From: Chloroflexota bacterium
GTDB lineage: Bacteria > Chloroflexota > Limnocylindria > Limnocylindrales > CSP1-4
DNA length: 64,000 bases
Direction: 5' to 3'
Assembly: GCA_016191395.1 (NCBI GenBank)
Contig: JACPOS010000019.1
Location: 38,732-102,731, forward strand
This document shows positions 35,453 to 43,966 of the stretch, piece after piece. The position numbers and the translations under genes were made by a program. How positions within the stretch are numbered: position 1 is the first letter of the stretch; each line of letters begins with the position of its first letter. The notes under the pieces were generated by a model. It was given only the letters and a program-made list of their open reading frames with translations. It had not been told where the DNA came from and made no database searches.

Positions 35453-36714
35453 CCTCGCCCAACCATGACGTGACCAATCTCGAGCTCGCCGCCGAGGGTG
35501 TGCGCCGCATCGAGTGGGCGGAGCGTGAGATGCCCGTCCTGCGCTCCATCCGCGAGCGGTTCGCGAAGGAGCGGCCGCTCGCCGGCCTGCGCATCGGCGC
35601 CTGCCTCCACGTGACCACGGAGACGGCCAACCTCATGCGCACCCTGGCGGCCGGTGGGGCGGAGGTCGCGCTCGCCGCCTCGAACCCGTTGTCGACCCAG
35701 GACGACGTCGCGGCCGCGCTCGTCGCGAACTACGGGATCCCGGTCCACGCCCGCCGTGGCGAGGATCGCGACACCTACTACAGGCACCTCAACTCGGTCG
35801 CGGACACCCACCCCACGCTGACGATGGACGACGGCTGCGACCTCGTCTCGCTGCTGCACCAGGAGCGACCCGGCCAGGTCGGCGAGGTGGTCGCGGGCAC
35901 GGAGGAGACGACGACCGGCGTCATCCGCCTTCGAGCCATGGCCGCCGACAACGCGCTCGGCTACCCGGTCATCGCGGTCAACGAGGCCCAGACCAAGCAC
36001 CTGTTCGACAACCGCTACGGCACCGGCCAGTCCACGCTCGACGGGATCCTCCGGGCAACGAACCTGCTCATCGCGGGCCGGAACGTCGTCGTCGCCGGCT
36101 ACGGCTGGGTGGGCAAGGGCATCGCCTCGCGCATGCACGGCCACGGCGGGCACGTGGCGATCGTCGAGATCGACCCGATCCGCGCCCTGGAGGCGCTCAT
36201 GGACGGGTTCCAGGTCATGACGGCGGGCCAGGCGGCGGCCTGGGGCGACCTGTTCGTGACCGCCACTGGCAACGTCAACGTCTTCCGGCGCGAGCACTTC
36301 GAGTCGATGCACGACGGCGCGACGATGGCCAATTCCGGCCACTTCGATGCAGAGCTGGACCTGGCCGCGCTGCGCCAGATGGCGGAGGGGCACGTCCGCG
36401 ACGTCCGCGAGAACGTCCAGGAGTTCGACGTGGGCGGCAAGCGGCTGCACCTCATCGCCGAGGGCCGGCTCGTGAACCTCGGCGCGGCGGAGGGCCATCC
36501 GGCCGCGGTCATGGACATGAGCTTCGCGAACCAGGCGCTCGCGGCGGAGTACGTCGCGCAGCACCACGCAGAGCTTGGGAAGCGCGTGTACGGCGTTCCG
36601 CCTGCGATCGACGCGGAGGTCGCCCGGCTCAAGCTCGCATCGTTCGGGATCACGCTCGACGCTATGACGCCCGAGCAGGTGGAGTACATGGCTGCCTGGA
36701 AGCACGGCACCTAG
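35449..36714 (+). CDS. ahcY: Adenosylhomocysteinase
   Basis: This 421-residue enzyme splits S-adenosylhomocysteine into adenosine and homocysteine, relieving product inhibition of methyltransferases. Visible motifs are [42 protein letters not shown], the NAD-binding [16 protein letters not shown] (about 208-223), [14 protein letters not shown] and a C-terminal YMAAWKHGT, a variant of the usual WxxxxxRY end. Its ATG overlaps the GNAT stop. It lacks the plant-type 40-residue insert, as bacterial short forms do. Confidence 0.96.
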   Translation: MTSPNHDVTNLELAAEGVRRIEWAEREMPVLRSIRERFAKERPLAGLRIGACLHVTTETANLMRTLAAGGAEVALAASNPLSTQDDVAAALVANYGIPVHARRGEDRDTYYRHLNSVADTHPTLTMDDGCDLVSLLHQERPGQVGEVVAGTEETTTGVIRLRAMAADNALGYPVIAVNEAQTKHLFDNRYGTGQSTLDGILRATNLLIAGRNVVVAGYGWVGKGIASRMHGHGGHVAIVEIDPIRALEALMDGFQVMTAGQAAAWGDLFVTATGNVNVFRREHFESMHDGATMANSGHFDAELDLAALRQMAEGHVRDVRENVQEFDVGGKRLHLIAEGRLVNLGAAEGHPAAVMDMSFANQALAAEYVAQHHAELGKRVYGVPPAIDAEVARLKLASFGITLDAMTPEQVEYMAAWKHGT

Positions 36715-36782
36715 GTACGTATGCGTATCGACCGCCGTGCGGGGGCACCGGCACTATCGAACTCCCAGACCAGGAGAGGTGC

Positions 36783-38744
36783 ATGAGCCCAGCCACCGCG
36801 ACCGTCGCCCCGTTCGGCTCGTGGGCGTCGCCGTTCAAGATCGAGCGGCTGACCGACCGCGTCGTGTTCCTGTCCGAGGCGCGCGGGGTCCATGGGGTCC
36901 GCTGGTGGCTGGAGGGCCGGCCGGACGAGGGTGGGCGTCAGGTGCTCGTACGGCGCAACCTTGACGGAACGCTCACCCGGCTGACCCCCAATGGGTTCAA
37001 CGCCCGCTCGCGCGTGCACGAGTACGGCGGCGCCGCGGTCCTGATCTCGGGCGACCTGATCGTCGTCTCCGATTTCGTGACGGGGCGGCTCAACCGCGTG
37101 GTCGCGCCGGAGCAGCTTGCTCCGCTCACGCCGGAGAAAGCGTGGCGCTACTCGGACGTCATCCACGACGCGGCCCGCAACCGGCTGATCGCCGTGCGCG
37201 AGGATCACGAGCCGGCCATGGTTGCCAGCCACGGCGAGTGGATCAATGACCTCGTCGCGATCGACCTCACGACGGGCGCCGTCTCGGTGCTGGCGGAGGG
37301 CTCGGACTTCTACATGGCACCGCGCCTCTCGCCGGACGGCTCCACCCTGGCCTGGCTGGAGTGGCATCACCCGAACATGCCCTGGGATGGCACGGAGCTG
37401 CACCTCGCGACCATCGCCGCCGACGGGTCCCTGGGGCCGTCGCGGATCGTCGCTGGCAGCCGCACGGACTGGATCGCCCAGCCGCGCTGGTCGCCGGAGG
37501 GGGTCCTGTACTTCGTCGCGGAGCCCGAGGGCTGGATGAACCTGTTCCGCCTCGTCGGCGGGGCCATCGAGACGGTCACCAACTTCGAGGCCGAGTTCGC
37601 CGGACCGGACTGGCAGTTCGGCTACGTGACCTACGACTTCATGGGTGACGGCACGATCCTTGCCATTGCCCGCTCCGGCGGCCGCGACCAGCTGGTCAAG
37701 GTCCGCGGTGACGGTGAGCTGGAGGCCATCGACCTGCCGTACACGGAGATGAACGGACTGTCCATCGACGGCGAGCGGGTCGTGCTGCGGGCGGCGGGTC
37801 CGGCACAGCCGGCGTCCGTCATCGAGCTCGATCGCGACGGCAACGCGACGGTCCTGCGCCAGGCGACGCCCAACGTGCCGGACCGCGAGGACGTCTCCAT
37901 CGCCCAGCACATCGAGTTCCCGACGACCGGGGGCCTCATGGCGTACGGAAACTTCTACCCACCCACCAGCCGCTCGTTCGTGGGGCCCGCAGGCGAGCTC
38001 CCGCCGCTCATCGTGACCAGCCACGGCGGGCCCACGGCGGCCGCGTTCTCCGGCTTCGCGACCGGCCTGCAGCTGTTCACGAGCCGCGGCTACGCCGTGC
38101 TGGACGTGGACTACGGCGGCTCCACCGGCTACGGCAAGGACTACCGCAAGCGCCTGGAGCTGCAGTGGGGCGTCGTGGACGTCGATGACTGTGTCGCGGG
38201 CGCGAAGTACCTCGTGGAGCAGGGCCTGGTCGATGGCAACCGGCTCGCGATTCGAGGTGGCAGCGCGAGCGGCTTCACGACTCTGGCGGCGTTGGCGTTC
38301 ACGAAGGAGTTCGACGCGGGCTGCACCTACTACGGGATCGGCGACCTGCGGGCCTTCGTGAAGGACACGCACAAGTTCGAGTCGCGCTACCTCGAGAGCC
38401 TGCTCGGGCCGTGGCCGGAGGCGAAGCAGGTCTACCTCGATCGCTCACCCAGCCTGCATGCCGAGAACATCACGGCGCCGGTCCTCGTGCAGCAGGGTGC
38501 GGACGACAAGATCGTCCCCCAGTCGGAGGCCGAGCGGATCGTCGACGCGCTGTTCGAGCGGCACGTCCCGCACGCGTACCTGCTGTACCCGGGCGAGGAC
38601 CACGGCTTCCGCGGCCACGACGCGATCATCCGGTCCTTCGAGGCGGAGCTCAGCTTCTACGCGCAGGTCTTCGGGTTCCAGCCCGCTGACGAGATCGAGC
38701 CGCTGGAGATCCAGTTCCTCGAGGAGTCCCGCCAGCACGCCTAG
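36783..38744 (+). CDS. S9-family prolyl oligopeptidase-like peptidase
   Basis: This 653-residue serine peptidase has a beta-propeller first half (about 1-380, with SPDGSTLAWLEW and SPEGVLYFVAE repeats) and an alpha/beta hydrolase second half. Ser is in RGGSASGF (about 495), Asp in QGADDKIVP (about 577) and His in GEDHGF (about 610). It resembles dipeptidyl/acylaminoacyl peptidases and has no signal peptide, so it acts in the cytoplasm on peptides. An AGGAGAGGTG site precedes ATG 36783. A strong hairpin terminator follows at 38777. Confidence 0.93.
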   Translation: MSPATATVAPFGSWASPFKIERLTDRVVFLSEARGVHGVRWWLEGRPDEGGRQVLVRRNLDGTLTRLTPNGFNARSRVHEYGGAAVLISGDLIVVSDFVTGRLNRVVAPEQLAPLTPEKAWRYSDVIHDAARNRLIAVREDHEPAMVASHGEWINDLVAIDLTTGAVSVLAEGSDFYMAPRLSPDGSTLAWLEWHHPNMPWDGTELHLATIAADGSLGPSRIVAGSRTDWIAQPRWSPEGVLYFVAEPEGWMNLFRLVGGAIETVTNFEAEFAGPDWQFGYVTYDFMGDGTILAIARSGGRDQLVKVRGDGELEAIDLPYTEMNGLSIDGERVVLRAAGPAQPASVIELDRDGNATVLRQATPNVPDREDVSIAQHIEFPTTGGLMAYGNFYPPTSRSFVGPAGELPPLIVTSHGGPTAAAFSGFATGLQLFTSRGYAVLDVDYGGSTGYGKDYRKRLELQWGVVDVDDCVAGAKYLVEQGLVDGNRLAIRGGSASGFTTLAALAFTKEFDAGCTYYGIGDLRAFVKDTHKFESRYLESLLGPWPEAKQVYLDRSPSLHAENITAPVLVQQGADDKIVPQSEAERIVDALFERHVPHAYLLYPGEDHGFRGHDAIIRSFEAELSFYAQVFGFQPADEIEPLEIQFLEESRQHA

Positions 38745-38776
38745 TGGCCGGAGCGGCGGCTGAGCCGGACAAGGAA

Positions 38777-38806
38777 CGAGCCCCGAGGCGTTCGCCTCGG
38801 GGCTCG
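38777..38806. terminator. Bidirectional hairpin terminator
   Basis: A perfect 13-bp stem (38777-38789 with 38794-38806) encloses a GTTC loop. It sits between the stop of the S9 peptidase and the stop of the convergent 74-residue gene, so it can serve both. There is no T-run on either side, which is common in GC-rich genomes. Confidence 0.75.
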
Positions 38807-38829
38807 AACGTTGGAGGGGGAATTCGTGG

Positions 38830-39054
38830 TCAGCTGCGGGCGAGGAGCCGTCCGCCGGTGAGGGCATGCAACGCGGCCGACGCGAAGCCGAACCGGCCCA
38901 TCGTCCGCCCGGTCGTCTCGACCGAGCAGTGCGTGTCCGCGAGGCGACTGAGCATCTCCTCACGCCGACGGGCAGGCTCGAACGCTGCCGTCGTGAGGAC
39001 ATCGTGCTGTCCCATGTACATCCCGAATGCGGTGTTCGTCCACATCACGTTCAT
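38830..39054 (-). CDS. Small 74-residue protein divergent from a MarR regulator
   Basis: The product starts MNVMWTNTAFGMYMGQHDVL and ends ALTGGRLLARS. It is probably amphipathic helical; it contains no signal peptide and one Cys. A canonical promoter precedes it (TTGACA at 39119-39114, 17-base spacer, TACGAT at 39096-39091, minus strand) and an AGGCAGG-type ribosome site lies before the ATG, so it is very likely real despite its size. Control by the adjacent MarR protein at 39191 is likely. The frame is open further upstream but only inside the regulatory region and the regulator gene. Confidence 0.7.
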   Translation of the reverse strand: MNVMWTNTAFGMYMGQHDVLTTAAFEPARRREEMLSRLADTHCSVETTGRTMGRFGFASAALHALTGGRLLARS

Positions 39055-39090
39055 GACCTGCCTTTCCGGAGCCTCATCTGCTCTGGCGGT

Positions 39091-39119
39091 ATCGTAGCCC
39101 GTATCTGCTTCGATGTCAA
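39091..39119 (-). promoter_or_regulatory. Promoter of the 74-residue gene
   Basis: TTGACA (-35, perfect), a 17-base spacer and TACGAT (-10) lie on the minus strand, about 37 bases before the start codon. The -35 box is embedded in the left copy of an inverted CGATGTCAAG element. Confidence 0.75.
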
Positions 39120-39163
39120 GATACTTCAGGTCGAGTAACTCAAACTGTAGATACTTGACATCG
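39111..39163. promoter_or_regulatory. Inverted MarR-type operator pair
   Basis: CGATGTCAAG at 39111-39120 and its exact inverse CTTGACATCG at 39154-39163 face each other across 33 bases. Each is joined to an AGATACTT octamer (39119-39126 and 39149-39156, same orientation). The TCAAGATA half-site resembles known MarR operators built on TATCTTGA-TCAAGATA. Their position between the divergent genes suits autoregulation. Confidence 0.65.
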
Positions 39164-39190
39164 ACGCGCTGGCAGGCGGAAACTGACGGC

Positions 39191-39754
39191 ATGCCCTCGA
39201 AGCGGCCGGAACCCGATTCGCTCGACGACTCGCTCGTCATCTGGGCGCGCGAGATCCCGGACCTGGACCCCCTGACCGAGGGGATCATCGAGCGGATCCA
39301 GATCCTCGCCTGGAACGTGAACCACTCCCTCGACGAGACCCTGGAGGCCTTCGAGCTGGATCGCCGGTCGTACCACCTGCTCGGCAGGCTGCGCAAGCAG
39401 GGCGCGCCGTACCGCGTATCCGCAGGCAAGCTCGCCGAGACGCTCCGGCTGTCCAGCGGGGCGATGACCAACCGCCTGGACCGAATGGAGGCCGCCGGCC
39501 TCGTCAGGCGGCTGCCGGACCCGAACGATCGCCGCGGCACGCTCGTGGAGCCGACCGAGCTCGGTCATGCCCTCTGGGACAAGACCGTTGGCGCGCAGGC
39601 TCGGCGGGAAGCCGAATACAGCTCCGGGCTGTCGACGGCGGAGAAGGTCCGCCTCCACGACCTGCTCCGACAGCTGATGCGCGCATTCCCGGACTGGAAG
39701 CACAAGAAGCACGCCGTCCAGGAGACGGAGACCGGCGAGGCCCCCTCGCTCTAG
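39191..39754 (+). CDS. MarR-family transcriptional regulator
   Basis: This 187-residue protein has a winged helix typical of MarR: RLRKQGAPYRVSAGKLAETLRLSSGAMTNRLDRME (about 72-106) and the wing AGLVRRLPDPNDRRGTLVEPTELG (about 108-131). Long helices at both ends would form the dimer interface. MarR proteins are usually repressors released by small aromatic or oxidising compounds. The nearest divergent gene is the 74-residue protein, and kynureninase lies convergently downstream, so an aromatic ligand is conceivable. ATG 39191 is a start with no strong Shine-Dalgarno. Confidence 0.9.
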   Translation: MPSKRPEPDSLDDSLVIWAREIPDLDPLTEGIIERIQILAWNVNHSLDETLEAFELDRRSYHLLGRLRKQGAPYRVSAGKLAETLRLSSGAMTNRLDRMEAAGLVRRLPDPNDRRGTLVEPTELGHALWDKTVGAQARREAEYSSGLSTAEKVRLHDLLRQLMRAFPDWKHKKHAVQETETGEAPSL

Positions 39755-40962
39755 CCCGAGCCGCCGAGCAGCTCGCGGAGCGTGGTCAGCCCTCGGTGGA
39801 CGTCCTCGAACGAGGTGCTGAGCGGGGAGAGGCCGACCCGGATGGAGTCGGGGGCGCGGTAGTCGGGGATCACGAGGCGGTCGATGAGCTCGCGGGTGAG
39901 CCGGCGCGCGTCGGGATGGCGGATCGAGATGTGGGCGCCACGGCGCGCCGGGTCTCGGGGGGCGCCGAGCGAGCAGCCGAGCGGCGCCAGCCATTCGTCG
40001 AGCAGCGCGATGGCGAACTCGGTCAGGGCGATGCCCTTGGCGCGGATCGCGTCGATGCCGGCCTCGGCGACGACCTCGATGCCCGCCTGCGCCGCTGTCA
40101 GGGCGATGATCCCGGGCGTTCCCACGAGCCAGCCGCCGATGCCCGCCCGGCGCTGGAATCGTGGCCCCATCTCGAACTGCTGCGCCTGGGCGAACCACCC
40201 CTGGACCGGCGGGCGGAGCTGGTCCTGGAGCTCGGGCCGGACGTACAGGAAGGCGGGCGCGCCGGGGCCGCCGTTGAGGTACTTGTACGTGCAGCCGACG
40301 GCGAGGTCGACGCCGTTCGAGGTCAGGTTCACCGGGATCGAGCCGGCCGCGTGGGAGAGGTCCCAGAGGACCAGCGCGCCGGCCGCGCGGGCGGCGTCCG
40401 TCACGGCCCCGATGTCGACGGTCGCCGCCGAACGGTAGTTGACGGCTGACAGGATCAGCAGCGCCGTATCGTCGTCGAAGCACGAGTTGATGTCGTCGCT
40501 CGTCAGGCCCTCGACCGGATCGCCGTGCAACCAGCGGATGTCGAGGTCCCGCTCGCGTGCCAGTCCCTCGACGATGTATCGATCCGTGGGGAACTCGGAG
40601 CGCTCCACGACGACCGTCCGACGCTCGGTCCGCGTGTCGAGCGCGGCGACGGCGACGCGATAGAGGTTGACGGTCGTGGAGTCCGTGACGGCCACGGTGC
40701 CGGGTTCGGCGCCCAGGACACCTGCTGCCAGCTGGTCTCCGACGATCAGCGGCAGCTCCAGCCAGCCGTCCTCCCAGCCGCGGATCAGCCGCCGCGACCA
40801 TGTCTCGGTGATCGCCGCGACCCGGTCGATAGCGGACTTCGGCGGCCGTCCCAGCGAGTTGCCGTCCAGGTAGACGAGGCCGGGCTCGGTCGGGACGAAC
40901 CGGTCGCGGAATCGCGCAAGCGGGTCGGCCGAGTCCAGGGCCCTTGGGTCTGTCGTCCGCAT
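39751..40962 (-). CDS. kynU: Kynureninase
   Basis: This 403-residue PLP enzyme cleaves kynurenine to anthranilate and alanine. Key features are YLDGNSLGRPP (31-41), the PLP-contacting DLSHAAGSIPV (Asp201, His204) and the Schiff-base Lys227 in TYKYLNGGPG. The 403-residue form starting MRTTDPRALD fits the family; an upstream frame to 41133 runs through a tandem repeat and is not coding. TATGCT lies seven bases before ATG 40962, suggesting a leaderless transcript. No other kyn gene is present in the window. Confidence 0.94.
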   Translation of the reverse strand: MRTTDPRALDSADPLARFRDRFVPTEPGLVYLDGNSLGRPPKSAIDRVAAITETWSRRLIRGWEDGWLELPLIVGDQLAAGVLGAEPGTVAVTDSTTVNLYRVAVAALDTRTERRTVVVERSEFPTDRYIVEGLARERDLDIRWLHGDPVEGLTSDDINSCFDDDTALLILSAVNYRSAATVDIGAVTDAARAAGALVLWDLSHAAGSIPVNLTSNGVDLAVGCTYKYLNGGPGAPAFLYVRPELQDQLRPPVQGWFAQAQQFEMGPRFQRRAGIGGWLVGTPGIIALTAAQAGIEVVAEAGIDAIRAKGIALTEFAIALLDEWLAPLGCSLGAPRDPARRGAHISIRHPDARRLTRELIDRLVIPDYRAPDSIRVGLSPLSTSFEDVHRGLTTLRELLGGSG

Positions 40963-40969
40963 CGGGCGG

Positions 40970-40975
40970 AGCATA
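40970..40975 (-). promoter_or_regulatory. -10 box TATGCT of kynU
   Basis: TATGCT on the minus strand is seven bases before ATG 40962. The tandem repeat at 40983 begins just upstream, where the -35 region would lie. Confidence 0.55.
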
Positions 40976-40982
40976 GTCGGAG

Positions 40983-41063
40983 GGCCCGGTGGCCCGGTGG
41001 CCCGGTGGCTCGGTGGCCCGGTGGCCCGTCGGTGGCCCGGTGGCCCGGTGGCCCAGTGGCCCG
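40983..41063. repeat. Tandem repeat of a GGCCCGGTG-type 9-base unit
   Basis: About nine copies of GGCCCGGTG run head to tail, with single-base variants (GGCTCGGTG, GGCCCAGTG) and one 3-base slip (GGCCCGTCGGTG). It lies upstream of kynU, on the far side of its -10 box, and is a likely slippage-prone tract. Confidence 0.85.
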
Positions 41064-41065
41064 AG

Positions 41066-41371
41066 CGCCGAGGGCCGCGCGCGGGTAATCGTCGACGGTC
41101 GAGACCCTTCATCGGACGTCGGATTTGCCGCATCGGCCTTCATCGGTTGAGCATTTCCGACCAGTCGTGCGGAGAACGTGACGCAATCGATCGTTGGATG
41201 ACGGGCGCAGACACCAGACAGTCCGCAGGCTTCATCGAATGACCGATCGGGGCCCGATTGGCCGGCTCGGGCGCAGGGGGCCGTCGAGAATGCTCGTTTG
41301 ATGAACGGCCGGTGATGCCGAGCGGAGGGGGCCCGGTGGTACCCTCCCCACGATCAGCAGCTGAGGTTTCC
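41066..41371. other. Gene-free stretch between the repeat and metK
   Basis: No coding frame is convincing here. It holds three copies of CTTCATCG (41107, 41138, 41230) and a short GGAGGG/CCCTCC stem (41324-41329 with 41342-41347) just before the metK ribosome site. I looked for a SAM riboswitch and could not assign one. Confidence 0.5.
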
Positions 41372-42598
41372 TTGACCAGCATCGTCGACGCACCCGAATA
41401 CCTGTTCACCTCCGAATCGGTCACGGAGGGCCATCCGGACAAGCTCTGCGACCAGGTCAGCGACGCGATCCTCGACGCGATCATCCGCGACGATCCCGAC
41501 GCCCGCGTCGCATGCGAGACGGCCACGACGACCGGGCTCGTCATCGTGATCGGCGAGATCACGACCTCCACCTACGTGGACTTCCAGCAGGTGGTCCGCG
41601 AGACCGTCCGCGACATCGGCTACACGCGCAGCGACTACGGCTTCGACTACGAGACGTGCGGCACCCTGATCTCCATCAAGGAGCAGTCCAAGGACATCGC
41701 GATGGGCGTGGACTCGGCGCTCGAGGTGCGCGGCGAGGCGGTCGACGTCAACGAGCTCGGCGCCGGCGACCAGGGGATGATGTTCGGGTTCGCCTGCCGC
41801 GAGACGCCGGAGCTGATGCCGCTGCCGATCGCGCTCGCGCACCGGATGGCCCGCCGGCTCGCCGAGGCGCGCAAGTCCGGCCAGCTGCCGTACCTCCGCC
41901 CGGACGGCAAGACGCAGGTCACGGTCGAATACGCGAACGGCGTCCCCGTGCGCGTGCGGACGGTCGTCGTCTCGGCGCAGCACGACCCCGACGTCCGCAT
42001 CGATCGCCTGCAGGACGACCTGTCCGAGGCGGTGATCCTGCCGTCCATTCCCCGCGAGCTGCGGACGAAGGACCCGGTCATGCACGTCAACCCGACGGGC
42101 AGGTTCGTGGTCGGCGGCCCGATGGGCGACGCCGGCGTGACGGGCCGCAAGATCATCGTGGACTCATACGGCGGCATGGCGCGCCACGGTGGCGGCGCCT
42201 TCTCGGGCAAGGACCCCACGAAGGTGGACCGCTCCGGCGCCTATGCGGCGCGCTGGGTCGCGAAGAACGTAGTCGCCGCCGGGCTGGCGGACCGGTTCGA
42301 GCTCGAGGTGGCGTACGCGATCGGCATCGCGCACCCGCTGTCGCTCTCGATCGAGACGTTCGGCACCGGCAAGGTGCCCGACGAGAAGATCCTCGCGATC
42401 ATCAAGGAGCACTTCGACCTCCGGCCCGCCGCAATCATCTCGGCGCTGGACCTCCGCCGGCCCATCTACAAGCAGACCGCGGCGTACGGGCACTTCGGCC
42501 GGCTGGACCTGGACCTTCCCTGGGAGCGCACGGACAAGGCGGCCGCGCTCGCCTCCGCCGCCGGCCTCCACCTGCCCGAGGCCGTCCCCGCCGCGTAG
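41372..42598 (+). CDS. metK: S-adenosylmethionine synthetase
   Basis: MetK makes S-adenosylmethionine from methionine and ATP. Signature motifs are [22 protein letters not shown] (about 14-35), [12 protein letters not shown] (about 127-138), [19 protein letters not shown] (about 271-289) and HFGR near the end. TTG 41372 gives a 408-residue product starting close to the first conserved motif, with GAGG five bases upstream; an ATG at 41315 is the alternative. It serves the same methyl cycle as ahcY, mtnA and apt upstream. Its end is 25 bases from the stop of the convergent GlcG-like gene. Confidence 0.96.
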   Translation: MTSIVDAPEYLFTSESVTEGHPDKLCDQVSDAILDAIIRDDPDARVACETATTTGLVIVIGEITTSTYVDFQQVVRETVRDIGYTRSDYGFDYETCGTLISIKEQSKDIAMGVDSALEVRGEAVDVNELGAGDQGMMFGFACRETPELMPLPIALAHRMARRLAEARKSGQLPYLRPDGKTQVTVEYANGVPVRVRTVVVSAQHDPDVRIDRLQDDLSEAVILPSIPRELRTKDPVMHVNPTGRFVVGGPMGDAGVTGRKIIVDSYGGMARHGGGAFSGKDPTKVDRSGAYAARWVAKNVVAAGLADRFELEVAYAIGIAHPLSLSIETFGTGKVPDEKILAIIKEHFDLRPAAIISALDLRRPIYKQTAAYGHFGRLDLDLPWERTDKAAALASAAGLHLPEAVPAA

Positions 42599-42623
42599 CC
42601 GCCCGGGTTCGGCCGGTCGCGCC

Positions 42624-43097
42624 TCAGCCGAAGGCGGCGACCGCGGCGTCTGCTGCGGCTTGGTCCTCGGCGACGCTGCCGCCGCTCACGCCCACGCCAC
42701 CCACGAGCACGTTGTCGCGCAGGAGCGGCATGCCTCCGGCGAACACGATGGTGCGGCCGCGACCGATGGACTCGTAGCCGTAGAACTCGGCGCCGGGCTG
42801 GACGAGGGGCGCGAGATCGCGCGTGGGCATGCGGTTCATGAGCGCGGTCCAGGCCTTGTCCTGGGCGAGGCCGATGGTCACGAGGTCGGCACCGTCCATG
42901 CGCTCGAACGCGACGAGCTGGCCGCCCTGGTCCACCACCGCGACCGAGAACGCCACGCCGATGCGGCGGCCCTCGGCCATCGCCGCCTTCATCATCGCCT
43001 TCGCCGCGCCCAGGGTGAGCCCGGCGGCCTGCGACGCCGTCGGCCCGCGCCACGAATCGACGTTGTCGAGCGGGAATCGGTCCGGAGCGTCAGCCAT
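42624..43097 (-). CDS. GlcG/HbpS-like (DUF336) protein
   Basis: This 157-residue protein matches the GlcG/HbpS family: LTLGAAKAMMKAAMAEGRRIGVAFSVAVVDQGGQLVAFERMDGA, then IAQDKAWTAL-like and GGMPLLRDNVLVGGVGVSGGS. HbpS members bind haem or corrinoids, and GlcG is linked to glycolate use; no clear function can be assigned here. It lies 44 bases after the permease gene and is probably the last gene of the polyamine-type ABC operon. GGGAG precedes the ATG at 43097. Confidence 0.88.
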   Translation of the reverse strand: MADAPDRFPLDNVDSWRGPTASQAAGLTLGAAKAMMKAAMAEGRRIGVAFSVAVVDQGGQLVAFERMDGADLVTIGLAQDKAWTALMNRMPTRDLAPLVQPGAEFYGYESIGRGRTIVFAGGMPLLRDNVLVGGVGVSGGSVAEDQAAADAAVAAFG

Positions 43098-43141
43098 CGC
43101 GGTCTCCCATTCGTACGTGCGTGTGGTCGCCCATGCCATGC

Positions 43142-43966
43142 CTACCGGCTGCGAACCCGGTTCGCGACGACGATCAGGGTCATCGTGCCGGCCATCAGCA
43201 GGACGGCCGCGGCGATGAGGACGGGCAGGGTGGTCGCAAAGCGGAGCTGGCCGTACAGGTAGACCGGGAAGGTCGGGTCCTTGCCCGCGAGGAACAGCGC
43301 CAGCGCGAACTCGTCGAAGGAGACCGTGAAGGCGGTGATCCACGCCGAGACGATTGCCGGCGCCGCGATGGGCAGCACGATGAGCCGCAGCGTCGCGGGG
43401 TACGTGGCGCCGAGGTCCATCGCCGCCTCCTCGAGCTGGTTGTCAAAGCCGATCAGGCGTGCCAGGACGATCAACGTGGTGTAGGGCAGGGCGACGACGA
43501 CGTGAGCGATCGCGACGGTTACCAGCGAGAGGGACACTCCGAACGCGCGGAACAGGATCAGGAGCGCCACCGCCAGGACGACGTACGGGATGATCAGCGG
43601 GAGCATCGCCAAGCCGGTGAGGGCCTTCCGGCCCCGGAAGTTGAACCGGCTCAGCAGGATCGCGACCATCGAGCCGAACGCCGTTGCGGCGATGCTGCTG
43701 GACACGGCCACGATGAGGCTGTTGACGACGGCGTTGAGGAGCGCGGGGGTCGCGAAGAGCTTCTCGTACCAGGCCACCGTGAAGCCCTTGAGCGGGAAGG
43801 ACAGCGTCGTGTTCGCGTTGATCGAGAAGATGAACAGCAGCACGATCGGCAGGTACAGCAGCCCGATCAGCAGCCAGTAGTAGCCGCGCATGAACGGCAG
43901 CCGGAGGCGCCTCGGCGGCCCGGCGGAACCGGCGGGGGTCGCGGGAGCGGCGGCCGCGTGGTTCAT
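43142..43966 (-). CDS. ABC transporter permease, PotC type
   Basis: This 274-residue inner-membrane protein has six transmembrane segments and a permease EAA loop (EEAAMDLGATYPATLRLIVLPIAAPAI, about 175-201). It is closest in layout to PotC/YdcV, second permease of polyamine importers. It overlaps the first permease by ATGA and follows the solute-binding gene. The operon has no ATPase, so it must borrow one encoded elsewhere or the gene has been lost. Confidence 0.9.
   Translation of the reverse strand: MNHAAAAPATPAGSAGPPRRLRLPFMRGYYWLLIGLLYLPIVLLFIFSINANTTLSFPLKGFTVAWYEKLFATPALLNAVVNSLIVAVSSSIAATAFGSMVAILLSRFNFRGRKALTGLAMLPLIIPYVVLAVALLILFRAFGVSLSLVTVAIAHVVVALPYTTLIVLARLIGFDNQLEEAAMDLGATYPATLRLIVLPIAAPAIVSAWITAFTVSFDEFALALFLAGKDPTFPVYLYGQLRFATTLPVLIAAAVLLMAGTMTLIVVANRVRSR

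Noticed and set aside
40983..41063. Possible CRISPR-like array
   Set aside because: Units are 9 bases, contiguous and without spacers, so it is a simple tandem repeat.
41066..41371. SAM riboswitch before metK
   Set aside because: No conserved aptamer core of a known SAM class could be recognised by eye.
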